64,000 nucleotides of DNA from NCBI RefSeq assembly GCF_947172395.1, contig NC_069098.1:1853001-1917000 (forward strand), in the 5' to 3' direction. The notes beneath the pieces were generated by a model. The model worked only from the letters and a program-made list of their open reading frames with translations, did no database searches and was not told the DNA's origin. Of this stretch, positions 30,667 through 42,429 are shown piece by piece. A program made the position numbers and the translations under genes. Origin of the DNA: Bicyclus anynana. Its lineage: Eukaryota > Arthropoda > Insecta > Lepidoptera > Nymphalidae. How positions within the stretch are numbered: position 1 is the first letter of the stretch; each line of letters starts with the position of its first letter.

Positions 30667-30848
30667 GTTTCTACACGACATCGTACCAGTACGCCTTTGC
30701 CGGTAGGGTGGTAACTAGCCACGGCCGAAGCCACCACCAGCCAGATCTGGACCAATTAAGAAAATCTCAATCGACCCAGCCGGGGATCGTACCCAGGACC
30801 TACGTCTTGTAAATCCACCGCACATACCAATGTGCCACGGAAGCCGTC
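30667..30848 (-). mobile_element. SINE A 5' half, minus
   Basis: TACACGACATCGTACCAG, GCCGGTAGGGTGGTAACTAG, CCCAGCCGGGGATCGTACC and CCGCACATACCAATGTGCC to the head end. The 3' half is missing. A Helitron type 2 3' scrap (GGTGAAACCGCGGGGCATC) follows at 30905-30935. Confidence 0.75.
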
Positions 30849-31269
30849 AATTAGTTGAAAAATAGCAAATAGTTGAAAAACTTTGATATTTGACTGCTGA
30901 ACTACACGGGTGAAACCGCGGGGCATCTGCTATTCGCTCATAAAACAATAGGTACTTGATTTGTACGACACGTCGGTTTGTTTACATTTTATCTCGTGGC
31001 TCGGGAATGGTTGGGAGTAAGTTTTAATTAATTTCGGCAAATTGCTCAGACATCGGGCCTCATGTTCACACAAGTTTCTGTGTTAGGGATGAGTAGGTAC
31101 TTTGATAGTGAGTGAATAGAAGGGTTGGAGTGGTTTTTAGCCTCAGGAAAAAAGTTCAACATGTCTGTCTATGGCACCATAGTTAACCAAAACGTACATT
31201 TTTTTTGACGAACGATTTGACCAACGATTTTCTGTCAGACCTATACTTAAGCCATACTCGAAATTAATA

Positions 31270-31588
31270 AATTTTAATAAAAAAAATTCAACCGACTTCC
31301 AACTCAAAAATTAACCTAAACTAAAAAGCAAATAATAATTTCTTATCTATGTGCTACCTTCTGATCAATTTGAAGGCGGTGCCAAGCCAGTGATGTTTTA
31401 ATTCAAGCCGTTTAAATTACACAATTTCTGTGGTTCTTTCAGAAACGGCTTTAATTAAAACATGACACTGGATTGGCACCGTCTTCAAACTGATCAGAAG
31501 GTAGCACATAGGTAAGATGTTATTTTTTGCTTTTTAGTTTAGGTTAATTTTTGAGTTGGAAGTCGGTTGAATTTTTTTTATTAAAATT
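31270..31588. mobile_element. Foldback element (family I), about 319 bp
   Basis: Left arm AATTCAACCGACTTCC, ATTAACCTAAACTAAAAAG, TGTGCTACCTTCTGATCA and GGCGGTGCCAAGCCAGTG. The right arm is its complement, TGGATTGGCACCGTCTTC to GGAAGTCGGTTGAATT. The two arms meet near 31429, so the whole element is an imperfect palindrome. Relatives: 37395-37550 and three copies in the 56-61 kb duplication. Confidence 0.7.
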
Positions 31589-32110
31589 ATTATTTTTTAA
31601 TTTTTAGTGTTAGCACACCTACTGAGTGTAAACAAAAATTAATGAGCAATTATTTGAAACGTTATTTTCTTATGATAAGTATCTAAGTCCTACAATCCCA
31701 ATTTTAAAAATACTACCTTAACTCATATACAAACTTTCACTCCCCCTTTATCCACATATAATATGAATATTCAGAAAAACGTGAAAGGTGACTGTCCTTC
31801 ATCTTCATCACCAGACCCCTAATACAGTCACAACCTATCTAGGTAGCTACTGTGAACCGTCGAGGAGTTCTCTTCACTGTCCCTCGTCTTCATCACCAGA
31901 CTGATTTTATTCAATTATTTTATTTCAAGCAATACTATATATTTTACATTATATGATATGAAAATTATACTAGTCATACTTTTATTATATAATGCAAGCT
32001 ATGGATGCCCAGTTTGGGCGTAGCCTTAGTTGTCGAGTGAGTGATAGGGAGATCGTTTTTATGATTTTTCTTTATCATGCATGTAGTCATTTACCGCGTT
32101 ATCACACTTC
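31589..32110. other. Unassigned DNA
   Basis: Contains a near-duplicated phrase (CTTCATCACCAGACC... at about 31800 and 31890), a local direct repeat of about 30 bases. Otherwise nothing recognised. Confidence 0.35.
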
Positions 32111-32330
32111 ACACTAATATTATAAATGCGAAAGTTTGTATGTAAGTGTGAAAGTGTGTAAGTATGTTTGTTCCTCTTTTACGCTGCGGCTACTGAAGCA
32201 ATTTGGCTGACATTTGGAATGGAAACAGATTTTACTCTGGATTAACATATAGGCTAATTTTCATCCCGGAATAATCCATGGTCCCCGAGGGATTTGTGAA
32301 AAACTGAATTCCACGCGGGCGTCCGCTAGT
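32111..32330 (+). mobile_element. Helitron type 1 (Lep1-like), near full length
   Basis: ACTAATATTATAAATGCG, TTTTACGCTGCGGCTACTG, ACATTTGGAATGGAAACAG and CCACGCGGGCGTCCGCTAGT. A short deletion removed GACGAAGTCGC near the end. Confidence 0.8.
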
Positions 32331-32775
32331 AAGTATATTAATGTATTAATTGTTCTCAGAATAGTATAATATTCATCGAATAAATGTTATCCGAGTCGTA
32401 TTACGTAACCGTCTTAAAGTTCCAGTACAGCAAAGTATCTGCCCGTATAATAAAATAGATAGTACTAAAATGTTTCCAATAAGTAGCCACCGCATGGACA
32501 TTATCGGTAAAGTGCAGAATGACCACAGAGCTTTCATACCAGCCGCTGAGTACTTTCAAGACAGTTTTATAACGCTCCGGGAGTTTTATTGAATTTTACT
32601 GATTCAGTACTCTGTAATATATTGCGGACGAAAGAGTCAAGACTTGAGCAAACTATATATTTAGAGCAAACTGTTAAGTGTCAAATAATAATTCTTTATG
32701 CACTATTTTTTTATTATTTTACGCCTAAATACAATGATTGTTTTATTGCATTTGGGCCTTAAAAAAAAACCGTGG
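32331..32775. other. Unassigned DNA
   Basis: No repeat or coding signal recognised. Confidence 0.35.
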
Positions 32776-32905
32776 TAGTCATCAACCCATATTCGGCTCA
32801 CTGCTGAGCTCGAGTCTCCTCTCAGAATGAGAGGTATTAGGCTAATAGTCCACCACGCTGGCCCAATGCGGATTGGCGGCAGATGAGCCGAATATGGGTT
32901 AAAAT
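32776..32905 (-). mobile_element. SINE C 3' fragment with a local inversion
   Basis: ATCAACCCATATTCGGCTCA to AATGCGGATTGGC on the minus strand, then GATGAGCCGAATATGGGTT, which is the same 3' end in the plus orientation. The two ends therefore form a short inverted repeat. Confidence 0.6.
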
Positions 32906-33362
32906 TGCTTTACTATTAGCATACTCTTAATTTATATACTTACAATTTAAAAAAAAACTGTCATCATCCCTATTGCGGGCTTTAGTTAGTGAACTGATAA
33001 ACAAAGTTTTGGTTCTCTTAGATTGTACTTTGGTACTTGGGTAGCTACTTATACTCGCAGGTACCTTGTTGCTAGATCATTAATATTTCAGACATCGAGG
33101 TCCACTCACAAACTGTGGAGTAGGTACACTTAACATAAATTTTGTTAGAGCACTTACACAACAGTATTAGGTGCTGGAAATTTGGGAGCTTATGGTAAAC
33201 TTCTGTGTTACATCGAAGACAAGTACATGGTAAAGGTAGGATCACGGACTTAAATTTATCTAGATATCGCAGATTATACTTTAGAATGCATCTCATTTCA
33301 ATTCTGGATGTTATTTTTTATAACATCGATCATCCTTTTAAGTGACCATTGGCTTTATTATT

Positions 33363-33533
33363 TACTAGCTGATACCGCGCGGTTTCACCCGCGTGGTTCC
33401 CGTTCCCGTAGGAATATGGGGATAATATAAAGCCTATAGCCTTCCTCGTTAAATGGGCCATCTAACACTGAAAGAATTTTTCAAATCAGTAATAGTAAGC
33501 AAATAAACTCTTTAGCTTTATAATATTAGTATA
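33363..33533 (-). mobile_element. Helitron type 2, short deletion
   Basis: ACTAGCTGATACCGCGCGG, CGTTCCCGTAGGAATATGG, AACACTGAAAGAATTTTTC and CTTTAGCTTTATAATATTAG; about 30 bases are missing around the GCGCGTTCAA block. Confidence 0.75.
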
Positions 33534-33738
33534 AATTTAATATTGAAAGTCATTAAATAAGCCACTATCTCTTCGAGATGTTTTCTAAATATCAGAGCAT
33601 TGACTCAAAAAACTTAAAAGACTCAAAAAACAAAAAACTCAAAACATTAAAAAACTGATAATTGTTGGATCAAGGATCAGATGTAAAAGGTAATCAATAA
33701 GACGGAGAATTATTGGAAGAAGATTCCTAACTAATTTG

Positions 33739-34014
33739 ACGACCGCGTGGCGCAGTGGGTAGTGACCCTGCTTTCTGCATCCACGGCCGTGGGTTCGATT
33801 CCACAACTGGAAAATATTTGTGTGATGAACATGGGTTTTTTCCAGCGTCTGTGTGTATTTATACATTATATAAATATTTATATGTAGTATATATAAATGT
33901 GTATGAATATTATAATATCAACTATCTTAGTACCCAAAACACAAGCTACTCTGTATGCTTACTTTGGGGCTAGATAGTGATGTGTATTGTTTAAGTATAT
34001 TTATTTATTTATTT
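33739..34014 (+). mobile_element. SINE F, second copy
   Basis: A box GTGGCGCAGTGGG, B box GGTTCGATTCC, CTGGAAAATATTTGTGTGA, AAAACACAAGCTACTCTGTA and a TTTA-repeat end. Better preserved than 1142, with an intact B box. Short open frames on both strands at 33639-33973 are shadows. Confidence 0.8.
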
Positions 34015-34456
34015 AACTCTGAGTTCCAGACCACCGATTGCTGGGTCCCACCCATTTACGTTACGGTTTCGGGAGGACATTTTTGTTAGTACTTTGTATA
34101 CAAAACATTAAAAAAGACATAAAAAAAGTAAATCAATGTACCTAAGACAAAAATAAGAAGTGTTAAGTCACCCTGGTCTTGTCATAACAAATATTGCCAC
34201 ACTGCTGTATGCTCTAAAAGCTCAATTTTGAAAGAAGCTTGAAAATACTAGGCAAGATCAATTACGTGATAGGTATTATTTTTAGTTTAACTCAATACGT
34301 GGGGCGCCGAATGAGTAAACTGGAGTGGGAGGCCAATGTTTACCCACGGTTAATTATTTCGTATATAAATTACACATTTGGAACGAACATGAATAACTAT
34401 CGAATGTGTATTTTGTATTTTACAAGCAATTGTGCACTTTTTTTAATAGCTAGCTC

Positions 34457-34488
<32 letters not shown>

Positions 34489-35692
34489 CATTATTTTTAT
34501 CATGTTCTTTTTAAATGTGATAACAACAGTGCTAAGAGTGGATACTATAATTAGGGTGTAGAGATCTTAAGACATTTTTTAAAGATAGATATCATGTAGG
34601 GATCGCTGTCTTGAGATGCCTGCTTCCAGTGACTTCGTACAACACAGTTGATGAGACAAAGTCAGAATGATAAATAACAATAAATTTTAATTGTCCACTG
34701 CAGGTCATTCTCGCTTAAAGTTTAAAAGCTTGGCACATCACGTTCTTCATAGAAAACAATGGTTTTATGGCAATTAAAAAATCAAAATAAGTTATTATCA
34801 AACTATCGTCTCCTTAGTAATGAAATAATAAGCTGGTTATATCAGGTTAATCTCTAAAAAGTCTCCCTTTTCGGTATATTCCTTTTGTGAGTCATTTAAA
34901 TTTGCCTGATAATAGTGGTTGTAAACAATATACGTTTAAAAAAGATTGCTAAGTTTGTCACTGGTTATTCTACAATTTTAACTTCTTTTTAACGGGTACT
35001 GACTACAAATAAACAAAACGCTTGACGCTTTAAAAATGCTTGTTAGCTTCCAGTAAGCCAGAATTTTATTTGATTTGGCATTATGCGCCGTTCTACACAA
35101 ATTCATTACTAATGAATTGGCATTTCGCGCCAAATACTTCCCTAATCCATCTTTTCACTTCGGAACCAATTTTCAAATTTATCAATAAGGAAAATGTGAC
35201 AAAAGTAGACCGCCATCTGAGATGCCCCGCGACAGATGTCGGCACTTTGCTAATCTCCTAAATCCTTATTGCTTTTTATTGAAATTGGAATACCGCCTGC
35301 CGGCTCTACTTTTACGATATCCCTGTCGCAATGCGAGCCAGATAGCCCGAAGGTACTTACTGGCGGACGAAAATGAGATGCCGCGTTTCGTCTTCGGACA
35401 CTTTAAATACAATATAGACAATATTATTATCATAGAATGTACTCGTAGATGCTTCCGCTGTATGTTCACTTATATCTTTTAAACTATTCATTGGATTTAA
35501 TGCAGTTTACAGCAATAGAGTGATTCAAGAGGAAGGTTTTTAAGTATAATAAGTACACACATATTATATAGTATACAAAATATATCACAGATGTAAAAAG
35601 CGGAGGCACAGCGGTTGATTGGCAGATGTCGGCCTGCACGGGGTGTGTCGAAAACTTAGGTTATACTATATAGACTAATCATAATATTAAGC
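34015..35692. other. Unassigned DNA with a CAT microsatellite
   Basis: CAT/ATC repeat at about 34453-34497. Open frames at 34239-34514, 35040-35261 and 35222-35482 (73-91 codons) have no motif I know. 35160-35400 is GC-richer and not repetitive by eye. Confidence 0.35.
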
Positions 35693-36113
35693 TACTGTTA
35701 CACATGCTCATTTCTAGCACGAAACCATGCTACTATTGAATAGTTGCTACTTATTAGCATGTGTATCGCAACATTGCTAATAATGTGCATGCTACTTGCT
35801 GCGTGGGTGGAAGGGGGCGTGCTTTTAGTGCGTCTGAACAGGTTTGCTTATTGAGTATGCTAGTGGATCAGCATTGCTATTCTGTATTCTCTTCACCTTC
35901 ATCTCTCCCTGTCTAACACGATACTATAGACAGAGACCAATAGATACAAATAAGCATATGCCATTGGAATGTTTGCTTTGAGCATGCTTATTCAGGAGCA
36001 TACTTAAATAGCATTCTTATTGCTAGCAAATGTAAACTGACGATAAGCATGCTCGTATGGAGCATACTTAATAGCACGTTTTAGCATGCTATTTTAGAGC
36101 ATGTGGAAAAGTA
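35693..36113. mobile_element. Candidate MITE rich in AGCATGC motifs
   Basis: Ends are inverted: TACTGTTACACATGCTC (35693-35709) against GAGCATGTGGAAAAGTA (36097-36113), 15 of 17 matching. Inside, GCATGCT-like words recur many times (for example 35748, 35791, 36048, 36083), partly as inverted copies. There is no coding frame. Superfamily unknown. Confidence 0.5.
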
Positions 36114-36184
36114 CCTTTAGTATCTATATCTAAAGCGAAGCTGGGGCGTGTCGTTAGTAGGCAATAAATAGAAGTAGAAAAGTT

Positions 36185-36430
36185 TTCTATGACAGAGCTC
36201 GTCCAGGGAAAGTTTATGCCATTCTTATTTTTGCAAGAAGCATTGCTGTATTCCGGTATGAAGGGTATGGTTCTTGGTGTAAGAAAAACAGACACAGGCT
36301 TACGTGTCGTATACCCACACTTGCACGGATGCATGCCTGTGAAGTGCTGCTTCTGTTTAGATGCAATTCCACTTCAAATCCATCAGGTAAGCCATCTGAT
36401 TGATCTGTCAATTATAACTAAAAAAAGATA
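36185..36430 (+). repeat. Probable retroposon 3' end
   Basis: GCAAGAAGCATTGCTGTATT, CCGGTATGAAGGGTATGG, ACACTTGCACGGATGCATGC, CTGTGAAGTGCTGCTTCTG and CCATCAGGTAAGCCATCTG resemble a common lepidopteran retroposon tail. An 80-codon open frame covers it but shows no protein motif. Confidence 0.4.
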
Positions 36431-36519
36431 AACATGTATTTAGATGTTGTGGAATAAACACACTTTTAATTTACTACGAACTATCAACAAGAAAATATTT
36501 TAGAAAACACAAACAATGT

Positions 36520-36790
36520 GCTAAGGTCTACTTCTTCCCTATCCCTACTCTATCCCTTTCTCTACCCTACCCTAGCCCTACCCTACTCCTACCCTACCCC
36601 TAACCTACCTCTACTCCACCCTACCTCTACCCTACCCTACTCTACCCTACCCCTACCATATCCCTTATTTTTTTTTTATCAAGAACCTTCTTCTGACAAT
36701 AACAAACACATCAAAAAAATCCAGTCCAGCCGTTCTCGAGATTTGCGCTTATCAACACATTAAGCGATTCATTTTTATATATTATAGATT
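36520..36790. repeat. CCCTA-rich satellite within an element like 29233
   Basis: About 130 bases of CCCTAC/CCCTA variants (36530-36660), then TTTATCAAGAACCTTCTTC, CCAGTCCAGCCGTTCTCGAG and TTTTTATATATTATAGAT. The end matches the CCCTA element near 29932. Not telomeric: the unit is irregular and interstitial. Confidence 0.6.
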
Positions 36791-37394
36791 ACGTAATTTT
36801 AACTCATATGAAACTCTGTCGTTTAACTTATAAAAAATCCTTACTTATTGTTAAAATACCGTTAAAAAAAACTGTTTGTAACTTTCCGAACGATATAAAG
36901 TTTCCTTAACAATTTTTAAAAAATAGTTCAACATAAACGGGTTCTATAAACTTACTTTGATAGCGAAGAAAAATGCATTTAAAAAGTAAGAAAAAACTTT
37001 TGATAGTATGAAGAGAAATGAGGAAGCCTTGCCGATGGCTGGGGTGGGTTTTAATTTTCCTTAAGTTGGGATTTGCGGGGCGTAAGAATCTATGTTTTGG
37101 AGTGTTAGTAATTGCTTGGCAAGGAGTCAATAGGTCAGTGACTTGAAGTGGCTGGGGCTTTTATCTATTATTAGAAAGGCTTGATAGCCTTAGGGTGCTA
37201 CCACACTGATCGGTAGTCGATCGTCCAGATTCTTGGGTTGATACGACATCAATCGATCGTCAATAGAATGTTTATTAGTGATCAACTATGGATAGATCAA
37301 CTAGTTCTGAGCTAGGCCTAGGCAACCCTGTCATACCGCTATACTTATTTCTGTCAGTATTGCTATGTCCCGGTCTGAAAGGTATGCAGTTGCC

Positions 37395-37550
37395 AATGAA
37401 AAAAAATTCAACCGACTTCAAAAATATAAAACGTAGTGACTAGACTAAAAAGCGAAAAATAACATCATACTATGTTCTACATATCATATTATGTTCTACC
37501 TGTTGATGATTTTGAAGGTGGTACTAGCCCGAAATGTCATGTCATGTTCA
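37395..37550 (+). mobile_element. Foldback family I fragment
   Basis: AAAAATTCAACCGACTTC, GACTAGACTAAAAAGCG and GATTTTGAAGGTGGTACTAG match the left arm of 31270. The right arm is absent. A SINE C tail-like stretch (GAGTTGAATATGTGTGG) and a GAT microsatellite follow to 37640. Confidence 0.5.
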
Positions 37551-37579
37551 ACAGTGAGTTGAATATGTGTGGATAATGT

Positions 37580-37603
37580 TGATTTTGATGATTATAATGA
37601 TGG

Positions 37604-37638
<35 letters not shown>

Positions 37639-37640
37639 AA
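37580..37640. repeat. GAT microsatellite
   Basis: Perfect GAT repeats at about 37598-37636, preceded by imperfect units. Probably grown from a retroposon GAT tail. Confidence 0.8.
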
Positions 37641-39558
37641 AATTTATACCTATCCCTATAAATTAAGGTAATTAAGGTATCATGGTTTTTGCGTCCAATT
37701 TATATTTGCCAATATTAAATAAAATGTTGGTGTAATATCAACATATAAATAACCAGAGTACATCAGGTAGTCGAAATGTTCTTGCAAAGCTTAATCGCCT
37801 AAGCGGACCGCACGATAGGTTCTCAGGCATGCTAACATGCGGTTGCATCAATCGCTATGGTAATTAGAGTAGGTATTAATGTGCTTACTGAACAGCACAT
37901 TAAGGTGTTGATACATAATTGCACGTGGCTGTAACGAATGTGAGTGCCAAACTAGGGCCTTGCCAGACAAACTTCGGTACACGCGCGGGAAAATAATATG
38001 CTTAATAGGAGAATTTCTTTACAGAGCTGGTCTGGTACCTACTACCTGCCAGCCACTTTTAGAAAGAATGAAAGAAAATACGTTTATTAAGCTGTTGTAT
38101 AGCTTTTATCGCGGGCTTTGAGCGTGGCGACCGAATCAAGAAAATTTATTTATCAAGCAATGGGATAATAAGTCTTTGTGCTTATATCTGAGTTCATACC
38201 ATTATTCCAAGTTAAACATTATTGTCTTCACCTCGCCAACCTGCATTGGAGTAGCGTTCATCTAAGCTATAAGTACTTTTTTATAGTAGGGAAGACGATG
38301 TCTGTGCCTTGTAGTTAACGAATAAAAATAGATAGAAGAAGATTTTTTGTTTGTCAGGGAAATGCGATCCGCAATAGTTTCACAAAAATCTCCGTCAAAA
38401 ATGTTGAATAAACCACTTGCAAAAATTTAAAAAATCAGGGACGTTCAAACATACATACGGGTATACGTACGGGCCTGCTTTTGTTAAGCCGCTTTAAAAA
38501 TTGCTTACATTAAAACGCGTTGAGTACGCGTTCAGTCTGGTATGAGCTTTACTTGTTGAATACCTGATATATGGTGATGAGAATTGGTGTTGATGTAAGC
38601 TCTAGGTTATATATGGAATCATTCATGAGATGGAGTGTGTGCCTAACCAGAATACTGGAATGCTTATTAATGTAAGTGCAACTTAAATTTTAATCGATAT
38701 TAGACATACAGGAGTTAGCCTGTATATGTATATATATGTTTCTTTCATTTTATAATTTTAGTTAAATACAAGTACAAGTTAGTTGAACCAAAATGACAGT
38801 TGTCTGTGAAGTTTCAATTATAAAGAAAAGTGTTATACGCATGGTCTGTGGTTATGTGGTTACCCACGAATTAGAAGAATCTTAAAGTTAATTGGTTGAA
38901 TTTGTTTGTTACGCCTTATTCTTTAACTAATTAAAGTTGTCTGAGGAAAAGAAAATGTTACCTTTTATACAGAAAAGTACTGTTACCGGCAGAAAAAGAG
39001 ATCGTACATGTGAACCAAGCCACGTGCAATACTTAGTACAAAATATTACCAAGTATTTTAAGATTTTTGATAAAACCTCTCTACTCCTGACTGTATTTCG
39101 TATATTTTATTAGTCACGTACAATAAAATAATGTATTAATGGTCACAATATCCAACTGTCGTAGTCAGTAGGTATTATGGCAGCAATATCGGCGATATCA
39201 ACCCGACACGATCGCTAGTCCTCTCCTAAGGGGCCGGGTGTTTGCAGATAGTTTATAGACGACTGGTGGTTCCGTATATTTTGGATAAATAAACTAGTTG
39301 TTTGCAGTGGGACTTGATCTTCGTGGTTTTGTCAATTAAAAGGCCTTTTGATATTAAATACGTGTATTACTTTTGTAATGGAAGATGGAACACAATTGAA
39401 TGACAATGTAAAACATATTCGCAGGTAGGTAGAGATATAATACAATAAAGTAAACGCCTGTCGTAATTAGCCAGCAATTGTTGCCTTGAGTAACATTGCG
39501 GCGTTTACACTAGTCGACACTAAATTAGTGAGACCATGTTATCTGTATACTTCTTTTC
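37641..39558. other. Unassigned DNA
   Basis: Two short repeats only: 38090-38145 (GCGGGCTTTGAGCGTGGCG) recurs at 43735-43790, and 39095-39165 (TTTTATTAGTCACGTACAAT, TATTAATGGTCACAATATCC) recurs at 40290-40355. No gene signal. Confidence 0.4.
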
Positions 39559-39782
39559 AACATCATCACCATCATCATCATCATCATATCAGCCGATGGA
39601 CGTCCACTGTAGAACATTTGTAGAGACTTCCAAACATCACGATCCTGAGCCGTTGCATCCAGCGAATCCCTGCGACTCGCTCGTTAGTACACCTGTTGGG
39701 AGTTCGACTAACACTGCGTTTCCTAGTGTGGGGTTGCCATTCCAGCACCTTATTGTATTAGGGACCCCGACATCCATCGACT
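39559..39782 (-). mobile_element. RTE-type 3' end, minus
   Basis: CATCATCATCATATCAGCCG, TGGACGTCCACTGTAGAAC, CATCCAGCGAATCCCTGCG and TTGCCATTCCAGCACC. It has internal deletions and an 8-base insertion near TATTGTATTAGGG. Overlapping open frames are shadows. Confidence 0.8.
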
Positions 39783-39818
39783 CAGTACTATGCTCAATGA
39801 CCTCAGCAGAGTTTCTCA

Positions 39819-39877
39819 ATAGAAATTATTCACATATTTGTGAAATAATATTTCACAAATATGTGAATAATTTCTAT
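39819..39877. repeat. Perfect 27-bp-arm hairpin, 5-base spacer
   Basis: ATAGAAATTATTCACATATT to TGTGAAA at 39819-39845 is followed after TAATA by its exact reverse complement at 39851-39877. It lies 36 bases beyond the RTE fragment. Perfect arms imply a recent origin. Confidence 0.9.
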
Positions 39878-40289
39878 TATTTTTAACCTAAAAAACCTAA
39901 ACCTAAATAATAGGCAAATTATCGTCCAATGGCGGCGGTTGTCCACGTCCCATCTCTTTCGTCCCAACGTAATGAAAGAGATAACGCTATTTCCGGTTGC
40001 GCTGCTATTGGTTGAAATTTGTCTATTTCTTTTCGAGGTATATATCGATGTTCGCATGTTAGCGCCACTGATGTTTATTATCTACCCCAAAGGGAATGAG
40101 TACAGATTGGTATAATAACGTAGCATTTTCAAATAAAAAGTGACCTAAATATTTTATTTTTACAACATGAATTTCACGAATTTCGACAAGTAAAAATTAA
40201 AAAAAAAAATCAAGTGACGGATGCTCGACATGTTCCGCCATAAAACTGTTTAAAAATCACCGGTTAATATGAATATTTTCCCTGCAGCC

Positions 40290-40435
40290 AGTGTTTCGTA
40301 CATTTTATTAGTCACAATCATGTAATAAAATATATTAATGGTCGCAATTTTCAACGGTTGCCTGTATTTTGCCTGTATTATGCCTGTGTTATGCCTGTAT
40401 TTCACGCCTGAATCGCGGTGCCTGTGTTTAACGGA
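40290..40435 (+). repeat. Shared short repeat followed by GCCTGTATT tandem
   Basis: 40290-40355 matches 39095-39165 (TTTTATTAGTCAC, TATTAATGGTC). At 40357-40430 the word GCCTGTATT or a variant occurs six times with an 11- to 14-base period. Confidence 0.6.
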
Positions 40436-40667
40436 CGGTCTCGGGCACCGGGCGAATTAATTTCAACAGGATCATTTATAATTAGAAGGGCAATCCCAAA
40501 TTAATTTTTAACCGTTTAAATGTTTTGGTTCCGTGTTCACAATTATTTGCATTACACAATAGTTTTATTATAATTTTATGATAAGAGTACTTGTTTAGCT
40601 GCGATACGTGATACCCAGGTTGGTTATAAAATTAACCTTAACCAATATTAGCGTTTGAATGCGATAT

Positions 40668-40845
40668 TGTCAGGGGTGTGATTCAACTGTTTTATACTCA
40701 ACGATGTAATATTCGCCTATAACAAGTTTTAGTGGAATTTGAATTTTATTTCTATGGGATGTCAGTAATAAAATATCACTAACAACGATGTTGCCATGGA
40801 AATGAGCGATGTCACATCGCTGTAACGTTACAGAATGCAATGATT
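40668..40845 (+). repeat. Dispersed repeat K, copy 1
   Basis: TGTCAGGGGTGTGATTCAAC, ATATTCGCCTATAACAAG, TTTATTTCTATGGGATG, TTGCCATGGAAATGAGCGAT and GTCACATCGCTGTAACG. The inverted relative is at 43272-43437. Class unknown. Confidence 0.6.
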
Positions 40846-41573
40846 TTGAGTGATGATACCGTCTAAGATAATGGGCTAATTTGAAAATATATTTAGTTTA
40901 GTTTAGTCTATTCCTGGCTGGTTTTTATAACATAGTTCTCCGTAGTACTGGATTAGCCGTAACTTGACCAGACCAGAGCCAAATTATTGCAAATATTTAC
41001 AGGTATAGGTATCGATATACTATAATATAAAAATATAAAGAAATATGAGCGAAAAGTCTATACGATACCCAATAGTTCACTCGACAAAGAATCCATTGCC
41101 ATTCGGTATGTGTATCCTTAACCCCAGAGCTAATGACGCTTTTTCTTTGAAAGAGCCCGAAATAATTATATAAAGTCTTAGAAAGTTTTTGAGTTTGGTA
41201 AGATACGTTTGGAACAATGGGGGAATTAGTTCTAATAGATAGCCCCACGGCGAGGAAAATCGACCAACTCTTTTCATCTTTTAAACAAAAGGGGCTAATT
41301 TGTCGGCGTTGAACAAAAAATCCTGATGACGAAGGGAAAATTATTATTTGAGCGAACAAATAATTCTTTCATTAAGAAACCTTTGCGAGCGACGTCGATT
41401 AAGAAAACGCCATACTAATAAGAGTTTGTCAGTGTTTTTTTTATAATTATAATTAAATTATCTAGTAGATTGGCCACTTGAAGTAATGCTGTGTTATATG
41501 TTAGGTACCACACCTAACGTCCGACACAGCAACGCTTCACAAGGCAGGCGATACGCTATCAAACATATACAAT
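40846..41573. other. Unassigned; antisense open frame of 120 codons
   Basis: The minus-strand frame 40997-41359 is one of the longest here without a repeat underneath. It has no motif I know, is Tyr/Phe/Ile-rich at the C-terminus as expected of AT-rich non-coding DNA, and a second minus frame overlaps it. 41080-41400 is moderately GC-rich and may be unique non-coding sequence. Confidence 0.3.
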
Positions 41574-41954
41574 ACTAGCTGACGCCGCGCGGTTTTACCC
41601 GCGTGGTTCCCGTTCCCGTAGGAATACGGGGATGATATATAGCCTATAGCCTTCCTCGATAAGTGGGCTATCTAACACTGAAATAATTTTTCAAATCGGA
41701 CCAGTAGTTCCTTAGATTAGCGCGTTCAATCAAACAAACAAATCAAATCAAATCAAATCAAAAATCATTTATTTCAAGTAGGCTCAGTTTACAAGCACTT
41801 TTGACACGTCAGTTGACTATTTGTAAAGATTCTACCACCGGTTCGGAAGGCAGGTTCTGCTGAGAAGATACCGGCAAGAAACTCAACAGTTGCTCTTTTA
41901 AAAAGTCATACAGTATAACAAACAAACTCTTCAGCTTTATAATATTAGTATAGA
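41574..41954 (-). mobile_element. Helitron type 2, split by a retrotransposon tail
   Basis: ACTAGCTGACGCCGCGCGG to CGTTCAATCAAACAAACAAA (41574-41742) and AACAAACAAACTCTTCAGC to TATTAGTATA (41917-41954) form one element. The insertion sits in the CAAA repeat. Confidence 0.85.
41743..41916 (-). mobile_element. TTTGA-tail retrotransposon 3' end inside a Helitron
   Basis: TCAAATCAAATCAAATCA (tail complement), then TTTATTTCAAGTAGGCTCAG, ACCACCGGTTCGGAAGGCAG and GAAACTCAACAGTTGCTC. Flanked by AACAAACAAA on both sides (41733-41742 and 41917-41926), a probable 10-base target duplication. 48655-48815 is a plus-strand relative. Confidence 0.75.
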
Positions 41955-42429
41955 TGTTATTATCCTTTAGGTTAGCTTTATTTAGCTTTCTAAATAGTAT
42001 GGTTAGAGTAACGAAAATACTCAGACCTTAAATCATAAAAGTATAAAGTATAATTTTTATATATTTTTTTAATAATAATATGAGAAATTATGAGGCTTTA
42101 AGGTTACTTTTCACTAGGTAACGTTGCAAAGGTCACATTAAGGACCTCACAGCAAAGATTTACTGTTAGAGATGCATATGTCACTAGTGCGTCGAAACTG
42201 AAGTGAACAAAGGTGGGTAATTAGTATAGTTGCATAGTAAACATTGTCTACATCGTGTAGACAATGGTCAAGTACATGTTCAGTTGTGTATTCAGGAAGT
42301 ATAAAAACTAAATATATAATGTAAGTAAAGTCAACATTGTCTAGCGCTGTGTGAAGTAGCTAAATTCGGATCACTTTTCGCGGTGATTTTGTAGGCACAT
42401 ACTTTATCTGTAGTATAAAATATCGTTGC

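Noticed and set aside
40997..41359. 120-codon antisense gene
   Set aside because: No motif, AT-driven residue composition in the tail, an overlapping frame on the same strand, and no splice or initiation signals.
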